Assembly (NCBI GenBank): GCA_963768715.1
Contig: CAVYJC010000007.1
Coordinates: 248,001-312,000 of the forward strand
DNA from: DATKEJ01 sp963768715
GTDB lineage: Bacteria; Bacteroidota; Rhodothermia; Rhodothermales; DATKEJ01
Reading direction: 5' to 3'
Length of the DNA: 64,000 nucleotides
The position numbers and the translations under genes were made by a program. The notes under the pieces were generated by a model. It had not been told where the DNA came from. It did no database searches and saw only the letters and a list, made by a program, of their open reading frames with translations. Shown piece after piece: positions 23,778 to 32,111 of the stretch (position 1 is its first letter; each line of letters begins with the position of its first letter).

Positions 23778-25970
23778 CTATTGCAGCGCCTCCGCAATCG
23801 CATTCGCCAATGCATTGTCGGGATCGAGCGCCAGCGCCCGCTCCGCGTATGTCGAAGCCTCTCCGTCAGCGCCGACGCGCAGTGACGCGAGGGCCAGGTT
23901 CGCCAGCGCTTCGACGTAGGAGGGCTGCGCATTGACCGCCCTCTTCAGAAGCGGAACGGCCTGCGCATCCATTCCCTCGTTCAAGTAGAACGACGCGAGG
24001 TTGTTCAAAGCGATCGGATCATCAGGCGCAACCTCGACGGCCTGCTCGAACAAGCGGCGCGCCTCGTCTTTTCGGCCTTGCGACGCGAGGAGCACGCCAA
24101 GATTACTGTACGCCTCGGAGTAATCGGGGTCCAACTCGATGGCCGCCGCGAGGTGCTGCTCCCCCATGGCGAAATCGCCCTCTTTGATCAGCAGCGTGCC
24201 CAGGTTGTAGTGCCCCGTCGCAAGCGAGGGACGTTGATCGAGCGCCGTCTCGTACTGCTGTCGGGCCTCGGCCTCTTGGGACTGCGTTTCAAGAAAACGG
24301 CCGTAGTTCACCCTGATCGGGGCGCCGAGCGGTTGGACCTCGAGCGCGTGCTGATACAATGCACGAATCCGATCTGGTGACCGGTCCAAACGCTCGTATA
24401 GCTGTGCGAGTGTGTTCAATCGCTCGGGAACGTCGGGTCCGAGCCGAACCGACGTCTCAAGGGGTTCTACCGCCTCTTGAAGCCTGCCCATGGTAAACAG
24501 CGAAAACCCAAGTCGGTAGTGCGCGTCCCCGAAGCGACTCGTATCGGTAAGAGCTTCCTCAAGAATCCCGATACCGCGCTCAACGGTCGGCAGATCGTTC
24601 TTTTGGTCCCCTAAGACGAGATACGCGACCCCCAGGTAGACATCAGCATCGGGCGAAGTCCGGTCAATCTCGAAATACGGCTCCAGTGAGCCCATCTCCA
24701 GTTCCGTCAAGGTACTGCCCGTCGGCTGCCGCCTCGATAATCGACCACCGGATCGGCCCACTACGCGTACCCAGTGGTCGGTAGCCGCTGAGTGCGGTAT
24801 GTACCAAACATCTTCTTTCGGCATGTGGCACGAAATGCAGTTCGTACCGGGCACGTGATCCGCAGCACTGGCAGCTTGAACGCGGCCGAGAAGCTGCTCC
24901 TGGTCGTGACATCCCTCGCACGCAGCGTTGAAATACTCCGGACCGGAATCCCTGAAACTCTCGTGCGGGTTGTGACACGTCACACATGTCATAGGATGAT
25001 CCGTCCCCAAAAGCGCCTGAAAACAGGCACTCCGCTTCATTCTATTGGCGTGAGACGCCAGGGAGATTTGTCTGGATGCTTGTAAGACTTCCGAAAACAG
25101 TGCGACATGATTTTCGAGTCTTTCCGTCGGGACAAACTGGAACGGTTCGCGACCTTCCCGAAGAATCGAAACCGTAGCCGAAACGTGGCACTGTTGGCAC
25201 ACGTCGAGTTGGGCATCGAGCGGAAGGTATTTCGAGTTCACGATGGTTGCATCGATCTCCGACGCGGGTTCCGGATTCGCGAGCCGTTCGTTGACGTGCA
25301 ATTCCCCAGGACCGTGGCATCGCTCGCAGGAGATTCCTTGGGGTAAAGATTCGAAGGCGCCCGAGACATACGGCACCGTGGTAGGATAGGCGTTGTGGCA
25401 GGCCACGCACCTGTCGGGAAGAGCCCGGTTAAAGCGGAGGTTAAATACCTGGTAGTTCGGACTGAAATCCCATGTATTGCGCTGGGTGTACCATGTCAGC
25501 GGCATTTCCATGTAGCGTCCGTTCTCGACGGTGACGTAGGTATGAGCGATCGTTCCGCTTCCAACGACCCACATCATTTCCCGAGTCAGGCTATGCGTCT
25601 TGGTCCCGTCCGAACTGAGCCTGAATTCTTCCTGGTAGTACTTGTCCCCTTTCTTGAAGACCCGATAGTTGAGATTCGTCTTTTCGTGATGCAATACGGG
25701 GCTTGGGAGCTGGGGACTGACCTGGTCGTCGTCGGTAAGCCGCTCCATCGTGCGCGCCATCCCGTGATTCTCAAACGTTGCGTACTCCTTTTCATGACAT
25801 GACGCGCACGCATCGTCTCCGACGTAGGCGACTCCTCCCGAAACGTTCAGGAATTCGACCGGCGCTGGTGGCTGCTCTGGCGCTGTTCCCTGGTCATCAT
25901 TATCTGAACACGCCGATATGAGAACAGCTGCTGGAAGGGCAAGCAGTATGATTCTTCGCCGCAGTCGCAT
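23778..25970 (-). CDS. Multihaem c-type cytochrome lipoprotein with C-terminal TPR repeats
   Basis: The protein has 730 residues from ATG 25970; the lipobox is LISAC, so it is a lipid-anchored envelope protein. Seven CXXCH haem sites are visible: CASCH, CVACH, CERCH, CQQCH, CVTCH, CEGCH and CISCH, all within about the first 390 residues in a cytochrome-c554-like region. From about 450 to the end run TPR units (YRLGFSLFTMGRLQEAVEPL, YSNLGVLLASQGRKDEARRL). The combination suggests an electron-transfer subunit that docks partners through TPRs. It is divergent from the membrane multihaem cytochrome at 26158, with a 187-base shared upstream region. Donor and acceptor are unknown. Confidence 0.85.
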   Translation of the reverse strand: MRLRRRIILLALPAAVLISACSDNDDQGTAPEQPPAPVEFLNVSGGVAYVGDDACASCHEKEYATFENHGMARTMERLTDDDQVSPQLPSPVLHHEKTNLNYRVFKKGDKYYQEEFRLSSDGTKTHSLTREMMWVVGSGTIAHTYVTVENGRYMEMPLTWYTQRNTWDFSPNYQVFNLRFNRALPDRCVACHNAYPTTVPYVSGAFESLPQGISCERCHGPGELHVNERLANPEPASEIDATIVNSKYLPLDAQLDVCQQCHVSATVSILREGREPFQFVPTERLENHVALFSEVLQASRQISLASHANRMKRSACFQALLGTDHPMTCVTCHNPHESFRDSGPEYFNAACEGCHDQEQLLGRVQAASAADHVPGTNCISCHMPKEDVWYIPHSAATDHWVRVVGRSGGRLSRRQPTGSTLTELEMGSLEPYFEIDRTSPDADVYLGVAYLVLGDQKNDLPTVERGIGILEEALTDTSRFGDAHYRLGFSLFTMGRLQEAVEPLETSVRLGPDVPERLNTLAQLYERLDRSPDRIRALYQHALEVQPLGAPIRVNYGRFLETQSQEAEARQQYETALDQRPSLATGHYNLGTLLIKEGDFAMGEQHLAAAIELDPDYSEAYSNLGVLLASQGRKDEARRLFEQAVEVAPDDPIALNNLASFYLNEGMDAQAVPLLKRAVNAQPSYVEALANLALASLRVGADGEASTYAERALALDPDNALANAIAEALQ

Positions 25971-26157
25971 GGTGAATTAAATCGCAGGCACAAGACTTAC
26001 TGAAACGATAGGGCACATCAATATATACTGCTGAGGGCAGTCGCGATCTGTAAGGAAATGGATTACAGAAGATTGGGGGCCCAATCGACTACTTTTGGCT
26101 TTCCATCTTTCGAATCACCTGCTCAGGTCGGCTACTTTTGGCCGAGTCGTACAACCT
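25971..26157. promoter_or_regulatory. Shared upstream region of the divergent cytochrome genes
   Basis: This is the only intergenic DNA between two divergently transcribed cytochrome genes, so promoters for both must lie here by inference. It is more AT-rich than its surroundings (ATCAATATATACTG near 26018-26031). I could not assign a specific promoter box or operator. Confidence 0.35.
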
Positions 26158-28239
26158 ATGTCCAAGACGGAAACACCTTCGACCACAGATCTGAAGGCGG
26201 GCGAATGGAGACGCCCCCTGACGGCCTTAATATCCGGACTCCTCCTTTTCCTGACGCTCACCGGGCTGTCGATTCTATTTCTCGACTTCAGTGAGCCGAA
26301 CCAGGTGATGGTTCTCCTTCATACGATCCTCGGGGTCGTCTTCCTTTTCCCATTTGTCTGGTATCAGTTCCGGCACTGGCGCATATATCGCCGCGCCACC
26401 CTCACGCACATAAAACTGACGGGGTGGCTGTCACTGATCACGATGGTGATCGTCGGCATTTCGGGATTGATCTTGACCTACCAGGCGGTGTTCGGCACCC
26501 GGATCAGCTACTTCTGGGACGCGGTCCACATCGTGGCGACATTCGCCATCATAGCAGCAGTACTGCCACACATCGTCGCGATCGTCTGGCGGATCTTTCG
26601 GGCATCGAAAAAGGAAGCCGTTCGTCCCATCCGAACTGCCATCCTCAGATTCGCATTCGGCACTACGGTCATAATGGTTGCCTGCTTCGGGCTGGTCCTG
26701 GCATTCGTAGCGGCCTATCATCCTGTGCCGTTGCACAACGAGTTTCCCGAGGATTACAACTTCCTCTATGGTGAGGACAGGCCGTTCGCACCCAGTCTCG
26801 CGCGGACGAACACGGGCGGTGCTTTCGATCCCCAATCTCTGGGAGGCTCCAAATCCTGTGGTCGGGATGGCTGCCACGCTGAGATTGCGGAGGAATGGTC
26901 GGTGAGTGCGCACCGCTGGTCGGCCATGGATCCAGCCTTTCGTGCCGTTCAAAATATCATGGGAGAGCAGAACGGGGCCGAGTCGACGCGGTACTGCGGA
27001 GGTTGTCACGATCCCATCTCGCTCTTTGGCGGTTCGAAGAACCTGTTTCAAGACGATCTCACCAATCCCATCGGATTCGACGAGGGCGTCTCGTGTATCG
27101 TGTGTCATGGAATCGAGGAGACAGACGTCCAGGGAAACGCCAACTATGTGATTCATCAGCCCGAGCGCTACTTATTCGAACTGACGGACAACAACGCGTC
27201 GCGCTGGGCCAGCAATTTCCTCATCCGGGCCTACCCCCAAAAGCACATCGAGTCGCTGCAGCACAAACTCTTCAAGAGTCCGCAGTTCTGTGCGTCGTGT
27301 CACAAGCAGTTCATCGATGAGGAAATCAATAATGTGGGCTGGGTACAGCTCCAGAATCAGTACGACAACTGGAAAGACAGCCGGTGGAATCATCCCGGTG
27401 ATCCGACAAAAACCATCGAATGTCGCGAATGTCACATGCCGCTTGTGTCTTCGACGGACCCTTCGTCTGGAGACGAGTCCGACTACAACAGGACGGCCGA
27501 CGACGGCAAGCATCGGAGCCACCGCTTCCTCGGGGCGAACCAGTTCATGCCGACACACCTGCAACTGCCGGGTGGCGAGAAGCAGGTCGAGATGGTGAAC
27601 GCCTGGCTTCGCGGCGACATCGAGATTCCGGAGATAGCCGACAAGTGGCGGGATGGCCCGGCGGTTCCCATCGAGTTGCACGTTCCTGACCAAGTGATGC
27701 CCGGAGACGAGATGCCGATCGGAGTATCCATCACCAACAACAAACTGGGCCACGATTTCCCAACCGGCCCGTTGGACATCATTCAGGCCTGGATCGAGTT
27801 GGAGGTAACAGACGACGCCGGCAATGTGATATTCAGTTCGGGAACCAGGAACGAGGGCCACTTCATCGAGCCCGGCGCGTTCATGTTCAAGGCCGAGCCG
27901 GTGGACCAGTACGGGAATCTTGTCGACCGTCACAATCTGTGGGAAATGGTGGGCGTCAGATACCGACGGGCCCTGTTCCCGGGATTTTCGGACCAGGCAC
28001 AGTATGTCATCCACTATCCGGCTTCGCTCACGAGGGATGTCGCGCCCCTGCCGGAGCAGACTGACTACAAGGTTGATCTCCCCGGCGATCGTCAGGGGCA
28101 CGTGAATGTGAAGGCCAGGCTGCTCTACCGGAAGGTCGACCAGTACCTGCTCAACGTGTTGTTCGGTGAGGATTCCGGGGTCACCTCTCCCGTCTCTGTG
28201 CTTTCCGAGGCTGAGGAACAGATCCGAATCGGTCCGTAG
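26158..28239 (+). CDS. Membrane-anchored multihaem cytochrome c
   Basis: The protein has 693 residues from ATG 26158 (MSKTETPST); an upstream in-frame TTG is less likely. The N-terminal region has four hydrophobic helices with His residues (LLHTILGVVFLFPFVWYQF, the next two near 110-190), resembling a di-haem cytochrome-b-like anchor. The exported part has CXXCH sites YCGGCH, SCIVCH, FCASCH and ECRECH, plus an unusual SCGRDGCH with four residues between the cysteines. The C-terminal 220 residues form a beta-rich domain (GHDFPTGPLDIIQAWIELEV), as in c554-type proteins. It is the first gene of a three-gene operon with the next two genes. It probably passes electrons between the quinone pool and periplasmic or surface partners. 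Confidence 0.8.
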   Translation: MSKTETPSTTDLKAGEWRRPLTALISGLLLFLTLTGLSILFLDFSEPNQVMVLLHTILGVVFLFPFVWYQFRHWRIYRRATLTHIKLTGWLSLITMVIVGISGLILTYQAVFGTRISYFWDAVHIVATFAIIAAVLPHIVAIVWRIFRASKKEAVRPIRTAILRFAFGTTVIMVACFGLVLAFVAAYHPVPLHNEFPEDYNFLYGEDRPFAPSLARTNTGGAFDPQSLGGSKSCGRDGCHAEIAEEWSVSAHRWSAMDPAFRAVQNIMGEQNGAESTRYCGGCHDPISLFGGSKNLFQDDLTNPIGFDEGVSCIVCHGIEETDVQGNANYVIHQPERYLFELTDNNASRWASNFLIRAYPQKHIESLQHKLFKSPQFCASCHKQFIDEEINNVGWVQLQNQYDNWKDSRWNHPGDPTKTIECRECHMPLVSSTDPSSGDESDYNRTADDGKHRSHRFLGANQFMPTHLQLPGGEKQVEMVNAWLRGDIEIPEIADKWRDGPAVPIELHVPDQVMPGDEMPIGVSITNNKLGHDFPTGPLDIIQAWIELEVTDDAGNVIFSSGTRNEGHFIEPGAFMFKAEPVDQYGNLVDRHNLWEMVGVRYRRALFPGFSDQAQYVIHYPASLTRDVAPLPEQTDYKVDLPGDRQGHVNVKARLLYRKVDQYLLNVLFGEDSGVTSPVSVLSEAEEQIRIGP

Positions 28240-28245
28240 CGGTCG

Positions 28246-30048
28246 ATGCTGCGCTCGCTGCCACGCCGGAAGAGAGGCCTGCTGGTGACGATCGGCATCG
28301 GAGGACTTGCCATCGTCATCGCCGTTTTGGCGTTCATCCTCCTTCGACCTGCAAAAGAGAGGTATCTCCCGGGCGGAGAAATCGAGGGATCGACGACGAA
28401 TCTGGCCAGATCCATTCCGGATGACGCTCCAAGGATTCGTTTCAACGACGTAGCACATGAGGCCGGTATCGACTTTGTGCACTTCTCGGGACGCCGGTCG
28501 AGCCAGCTTCCGGAAGACTTGGGCTCGGGAGCGGCATGGGGCGATTACGATAACGACGGGTGGCAGGATCTGTATGTGGTCAACATCGTTGGTCCGCTCA
28601 CCATGTCAGAAGATGAAGTGGCGGCTTCGCCGGCTCACAACGCCCTGTATCACAACAATGGTGACGGCACGTTCGAAGACGTCAGCTCCGTGGCCGGGGT
28701 CGATCTGAGGCATTGGGGCTCGGGAAGCGTTTGGGGTGACTACGACAACGACGGCGACGTCGATCTCTATGTCACCTCCTATGGTGAAAACGTCCTGTTC
28801 AGGAATAACGGCGATGGGACCTTCACCGACGTGACGGAGGGCACGGGAGTCGGCGGCGTTTCGGCGTTCTGGGCCGGCGCATCGTGGGCCGATTACGACA
28901 AGGATGGATGGCTCGACCTCTACGTCACAGGCTACGTTCAGTATGATCCGACGGTTCGCCTCAATCGGCCCTCACAGGCCGACGTCGAGAACCCTACCTC
29001 CATCAACCCGCTTGCGTTTAATCCCGAGCGCAACCTTCTGTATCGAAACAACGGAGACGGGACGTTTTCGGAGACCGCGGCGGCATCCGGAGTCGACAAC
29101 CCGTCGGGTCGGAGCCTCGGGGCAGCCTGGGCAGATTTCGACAACGACGGATGGCAGGATCTGTACGTCGCCAATTATGTCACGGACAATGTCTTGTACC
29201 GGAATCTGGGCGACGGCACCTTCAAGGATGTGAGTCACAGTTCCCTGGTTGCCGACTACAGGAGCACGATGGGGCTTGCCGTTGGCGACTGGGATAACGA
29301 TCTCGACCTCGACCTCTTCGTAACACACTGGCTCACAGAGGAGAACGCCCTCTTCTCGAACCAGCTATCGTCGGAGTCCGCCGGCCCACCGACGACGGTG
29401 TCCCGGCTTCGCTTCCGAGATATTGCTGACCGAACCGGTCTCGGCCAAATCTCGCGGGAGTACGTCGGCTGGGGCACGGCGTTCTTCGACTACGACAACG
29501 ACGGAAGGCTGGATCTACTCGTCGTGAACGGGAGCACCCTTCAAGACCGCCAGGATCCTGACTTCCTGGTCGGCATGAGGGACCTGTTGTTTTGGAACGG
29601 TGGTCCAGAGCGGGGCTTTTTCGAGGTTTCGGAGCTGGCCGGGAGCCATTTTTCAGAGGAGTTTGTCGGACGGGGCGCCGCGTTCGCCGACTACGACAAA
29701 GATGGTGACGTGGATGTCTTCATCGTGAACCACGACGCCCGCGGCATCCTTCTGAATAACGCCGGTCACCCCACGAACCACTGGCTGGAGGTCTCGTTGA
29801 AAGGGACCGAGAGCAACCGCCAGGGAATCGGGGCTCGCTTGCGGGTTGTGGCGCGCGGACAGGTGTTTCTGAAAGAGGTCGGGGCGCAGCCATCCTATTT
29901 GTCGCAGAATAGCATGATCGCGCACTTCGGTCTGGGGGATGCATCGAACGTGGACACCGTCGAGGTCCGGTGGCCGCGTGGACAAGTCTCCATACTGACG
30001 GATCTCGCCGCCGACCGGTTGTACTCGATCGTTGAGGGTAGCAGATGA
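28246..30048 (+). CDS. FG-GAP/VCBS propeller protein with ASPIC/UnbV domain
   Basis: The protein has 600 residues from ATG 28246, six bases after the cytochrome stop. One N-terminal membrane helix (LLVTIGIGGLAIVIAVLAFI) anchors it. Seven or so FG-GAP blades follow with Ca2+-binding D-D-DNDG motifs (WGDYDNDGWQDLYV, WGDYDNDGDVDLYV, WADYDKDGWLDLYV, WADFDNDGWQDLYV, FFDYDNDGRLDLLV). The C-terminus is an ASPIC/UnbV domain (NHWLEVSLKGTESNRQGIGA, then VEVRWPRGQ). Genes of this type often accompany TPR proteins and cytochromes in environmental bacteria; the biochemical role is unknown. The last codons overlap the next gene by four bases (ATGA), which indicates translational coupling. Confidence 0.85.
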   Translation: MLRSLPRRKRGLLVTIGIGGLAIVIAVLAFILLRPAKERYLPGGEIEGSTTNLARSIPDDAPRIRFNDVAHEAGIDFVHFSGRRSSQLPEDLGSGAAWGDYDNDGWQDLYVVNIVGPLTMSEDEVAASPAHNALYHNNGDGTFEDVSSVAGVDLRHWGSGSVWGDYDNDGDVDLYVTSYGENVLFRNNGDGTFTDVTEGTGVGGVSAFWAGASWADYDKDGWLDLYVTGYVQYDPTVRLNRPSQADVENPTSINPLAFNPERNLLYRNNGDGTFSETAAASGVDNPSGRSLGAAWADFDNDGWQDLYVANYVTDNVLYRNLGDGTFKDVSHSSLVADYRSTMGLAVGDWDNDLDLDLFVTHWLTEENALFSNQLSSESAGPPTTVSRLRFRDIADRTGLGQISREYVGWGTAFFDYDNDGRLDLLVVNGSTLQDRQDPDFLVGMRDLLFWNGGPERGFFEVSELAGSHFSEEFVGRGAAFADYDKDGDVDVFIVNHDARGILLNNAGHPTNHWLEVSLKGTESNRQGIGARLRVVARGQVFLKEVGAQPSYLSQNSMIAHFGLGDASNVDTVEVRWPRGQVSILTDLAADRLYSIVEGSR

Positions 30049-30920
30049 CAGGCCGTTCTTCTTGGGATTGGATACGAGGATTGTTCGTGATCATTGCCGT
30101 CACGTCTATCGGCTGCCGCGATCAAGATCGGGGACACGGGTCAGCGGCTGCCGAGGACTCTCTTGCGGTGGCTGAGCGGAGACGCGTTCACGACTTCTGG
30201 AGTGACTTTCGGGAAGCGACGCAACTGCGCCTTGACGGGGATTTCGAGGCGGCTCGCGAGGCATACGGCCGCGCACTCGAGAACAATCCCGAGCATGAGG
30301 ACGCGCTGTATTATCTGGGCAACGTCAATCTCGAGCTCGGGAACTGGGAGGATGCGAGGGCGCTGTGGCAACGATTGGTAGAAGTCAATCCGTCGAGCGC
30401 ACGCGCTTTCTCGCAGCTCGGAAGCCTGGCGCTTTGCCGGCCGGAGATACCGGCGTTCGACCTCGCGGCGGCCCGATCGGCTTTCGAGAGCGCCCATCGT
30501 CTCAACCCCGAGGAGACAGGACCCACGCTCCGACTCGGCCAGGTCGCCCTGCTCGAGAAAAGGACGGCGGAGGCTGCGGACCTTTTTGACGCCGTGACCG
30601 GATCAAACTTCACGAGCATGGAGGCATATTATCTGAAGGCATACACGGAGTGGCTTCGCGGCCGGGGTGATGTGGGCCTCCAGGAGTTGAATAGGATAAT
30701 CGCCGAATTAGGGAGTCTACCGGGGCCTGCCCCCAAGGGCGAAGGAGATACGAAGACTGGCCGGAGACTTGGCCCGGCCGAAGAGGCGGGTTGCCCACTC
30801 TTTGAGCCATTCATCGAGGCGATGGAGGGGGCGGCGAGACCGCTCGGGAGAGAGGTGTTTGCGCACTATGAGGAGTTGCGGGAAGTCCTGGCCAGGGCAA
30901 GATCGGACTCAGGCAGATGA
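30045..30920 (+). CDS. TPR lipoprotein, third gene of the cytochrome operon
   Basis: The protein has 291 residues. ATG 30045 overlaps the preceding stop. The lipobox is TSIGC. TPR units appear from about 60 (FEAAREAYGRALENNPEHED, ALYYLGNVNLELGNWEDA) to about 210. The C-terminal 80 residues are not TPR (EAGCPLFEPFIEAMEGAARP and on). This end, with the DNA after the stop, is duplicated at 36757-36920. It probably acts as an envelope scaffold for the propeller protein and cytochrome. Confidence 0.8.
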   Translation: MTGRSSWDWIRGLFVIIAVTSIGCRDQDRGHGSAAAEDSLAVAERRRVHDFWSDFREATQLRLDGDFEAAREAYGRALENNPEHEDALYYLGNVNLELGNWEDARALWQRLVEVNPSSARAFSQLGSLALCRPEIPAFDLAAARSAFESAHRLNPEETGPTLRLGQVALLEKRTAEAADLFDAVTGSNFTSMEAYYLKAYTEWLRGRGDVGLQELNRIIAELGSLPGPAPKGEGDTKTGRRLGPAEEAGCPLFEPFIEAMEGAARPLGREVFAHYEELREVLARARSDSGR

Positions 30921-31031
30921 CCGATCGGCCGGGCGGCCTCGCGGCCGCGTCCATGGTGCATGGCGCAATAGCCTGCGCGGAGTAGTCGCGGCTGACGAAG
31001 GAGCCGGACGAAGCCGGGTCCGGCCATTGGC
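30921..31031. repeat. Dispersed repeat downstream of the TPR gene, tRNA-like tail
   Basis: This sequence begins GATGACCGATCGGCCGGGCG at the TPR stop and ends GGGTCCGGCCATTGGC. It recurs at 33866-34000, with a longer CATGGTG tract inside. Its tail resembles the 3' end of tRNA-Thr (TCATTGGCTC), slightly decayed. Confidence 0.6.
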
Positions 31032-31050
31032 GTTTAGTAAGGGTCCCGCC

Positions 31051-31974
31051 TCACGCGGACGCGACTGCACCCTGCTTCAGCGCCTGCACAAACGCTTCAG
31101 GCTGCTCGATAACCGGGTCGTCCGCGGCGTCGTCTACTACATACAGAGGCCATCCGAAGCGCGAACTGACCTCCCGGGCCACGGAGACGTCGGTCGCAAG
31201 GTCGTTTCGTCCCCATATCAGGCTCACCGGAACGTTGATTTTGGCGAGCTCGGCATCGGGGATGGCTTGGATTCCGAACTGCTGGATCAGGACTTGTGCC
31301 GCCTCCCGGCGATGTGTCGACTTCGCGCGATCCACATTGTACGTCTTCAGGTCGGCCCACCGGTCGCCCAAACCACTACGTAGCGCGTCGAGGTCGTAGG
31401 CGCATCGCGTCCAGAACTGATCGTGCGTCATCGGATTCGGATCGGCGAAAAACGCACTCATTGCGGCTCCAAACTCGGGCTTCGGCTCGAACGGCGCCAG
31501 GCCCAGCGAGTCGACCAGCACCAATTTTTTGAGGCGACGGTCGAAGCGTATCGCGTACTGCGCGCCGATCGCCCCACCGACAACATGGCCGACAAGCACG
31601 GGAGCGGTCGAGCACGTCTCCTCGATTAGCTCGTCGAGCCAATTGAGGATGTCTCCCTGCTCCATTGGTTTGTCTGGGACCTCGGACGCCCCGTGGCCCG
31701 GCAGATCGGGTGCAATTACCTGGTGGGTATCGGTAAGGGCCGGAATCACTCGGAACCATTGGGCGGCGTAGCCTCCCGGTCCATGCAAGAGGATGATGGG
31801 CCGGCCCTCACCGCCGGTGAGAACCGCCGTCGAGACGCCGCCGATATGAATTCGCTGTTCTGAGACCGGGAGACCTTCAAGTAGGCGCTCACGGGCGCGC
31901 GTGGCGTCTGTTGCGTGCGGCCCTTTCGGACTCGGTTTGTTGACTTCGGTGGGGACTGTCTGGCTTCTGTTCAT
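31051..31974 (-). CDS. Alpha/beta-hydrolase-fold protein lacking catalytic Ser and His
   Basis: The protein has 307 residues from the ATG at 31974, chosen for the GGAG just upstream; starts to 32022 are possible. The fold is typical: oxyanion region ILLHGPGGYAAQW, then VIAPDLPGHGAS. The nucleophile elbow reads VGHVVGG, with Val131 where Ser should be. The acid WGRNDLAT (Asp258) is present. The expected His before EQPEAF is Asp285 (DDAADDPVIEQPEAF). Two of three triad residues are therefore missing, so ordinary esterase chemistry is not expected. It may be a binding protein, as in hydrolase-derived receptors. It lies 137 bases downstream of, and in line with, a LuxR-type regulator gene. Confidence 0.75.
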   Translation of the reverse strand: MNRSQTVPTEVNKPSPKGPHATDATRARERLLEGLPVSEQRIHIGGVSTAVLTGGEGRPIILLHGPGGYAAQWFRVIPALTDTHQVIAPDLPGHGASEVPDKPMEQGDILNWLDELIEETCSTAPVLVGHVVGGAIGAQYAIRFDRRLKKLVLVDSLGLAPFEPKPEFGAAMSAFFADPNPMTHDQFWTRCAYDLDALRSGLGDRWADLKTYNVDRAKSTHRREAAQVLIQQFGIQAIPDAELAKINVPVSLIWGRNDLATDVSVAREVSSRFGWPLYVVDDAADDPVIEQPEAFVQALKQGAVASA

Positions 31975-32111
31975 ATCAGACTCCGGGTTTTGACGTTTAA
32001 CCTGTTCTGGTTCATGCATCAAACTCGGAACCAGGGGTCGCCCCGCGCTTCGGCGAAATCACCCAATTCCCGACGGGCCCGCAGATTGGGTAATTTCCGC
32101 CACCAAACGGC

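Noticed and set aside
27172..28482. 436-codon minus-strand frame opposite the membrane cytochrome
   Set aside because: It is a shadow of a gene with five haem motifs. No signal, motif or ribosome-binding site supports it.
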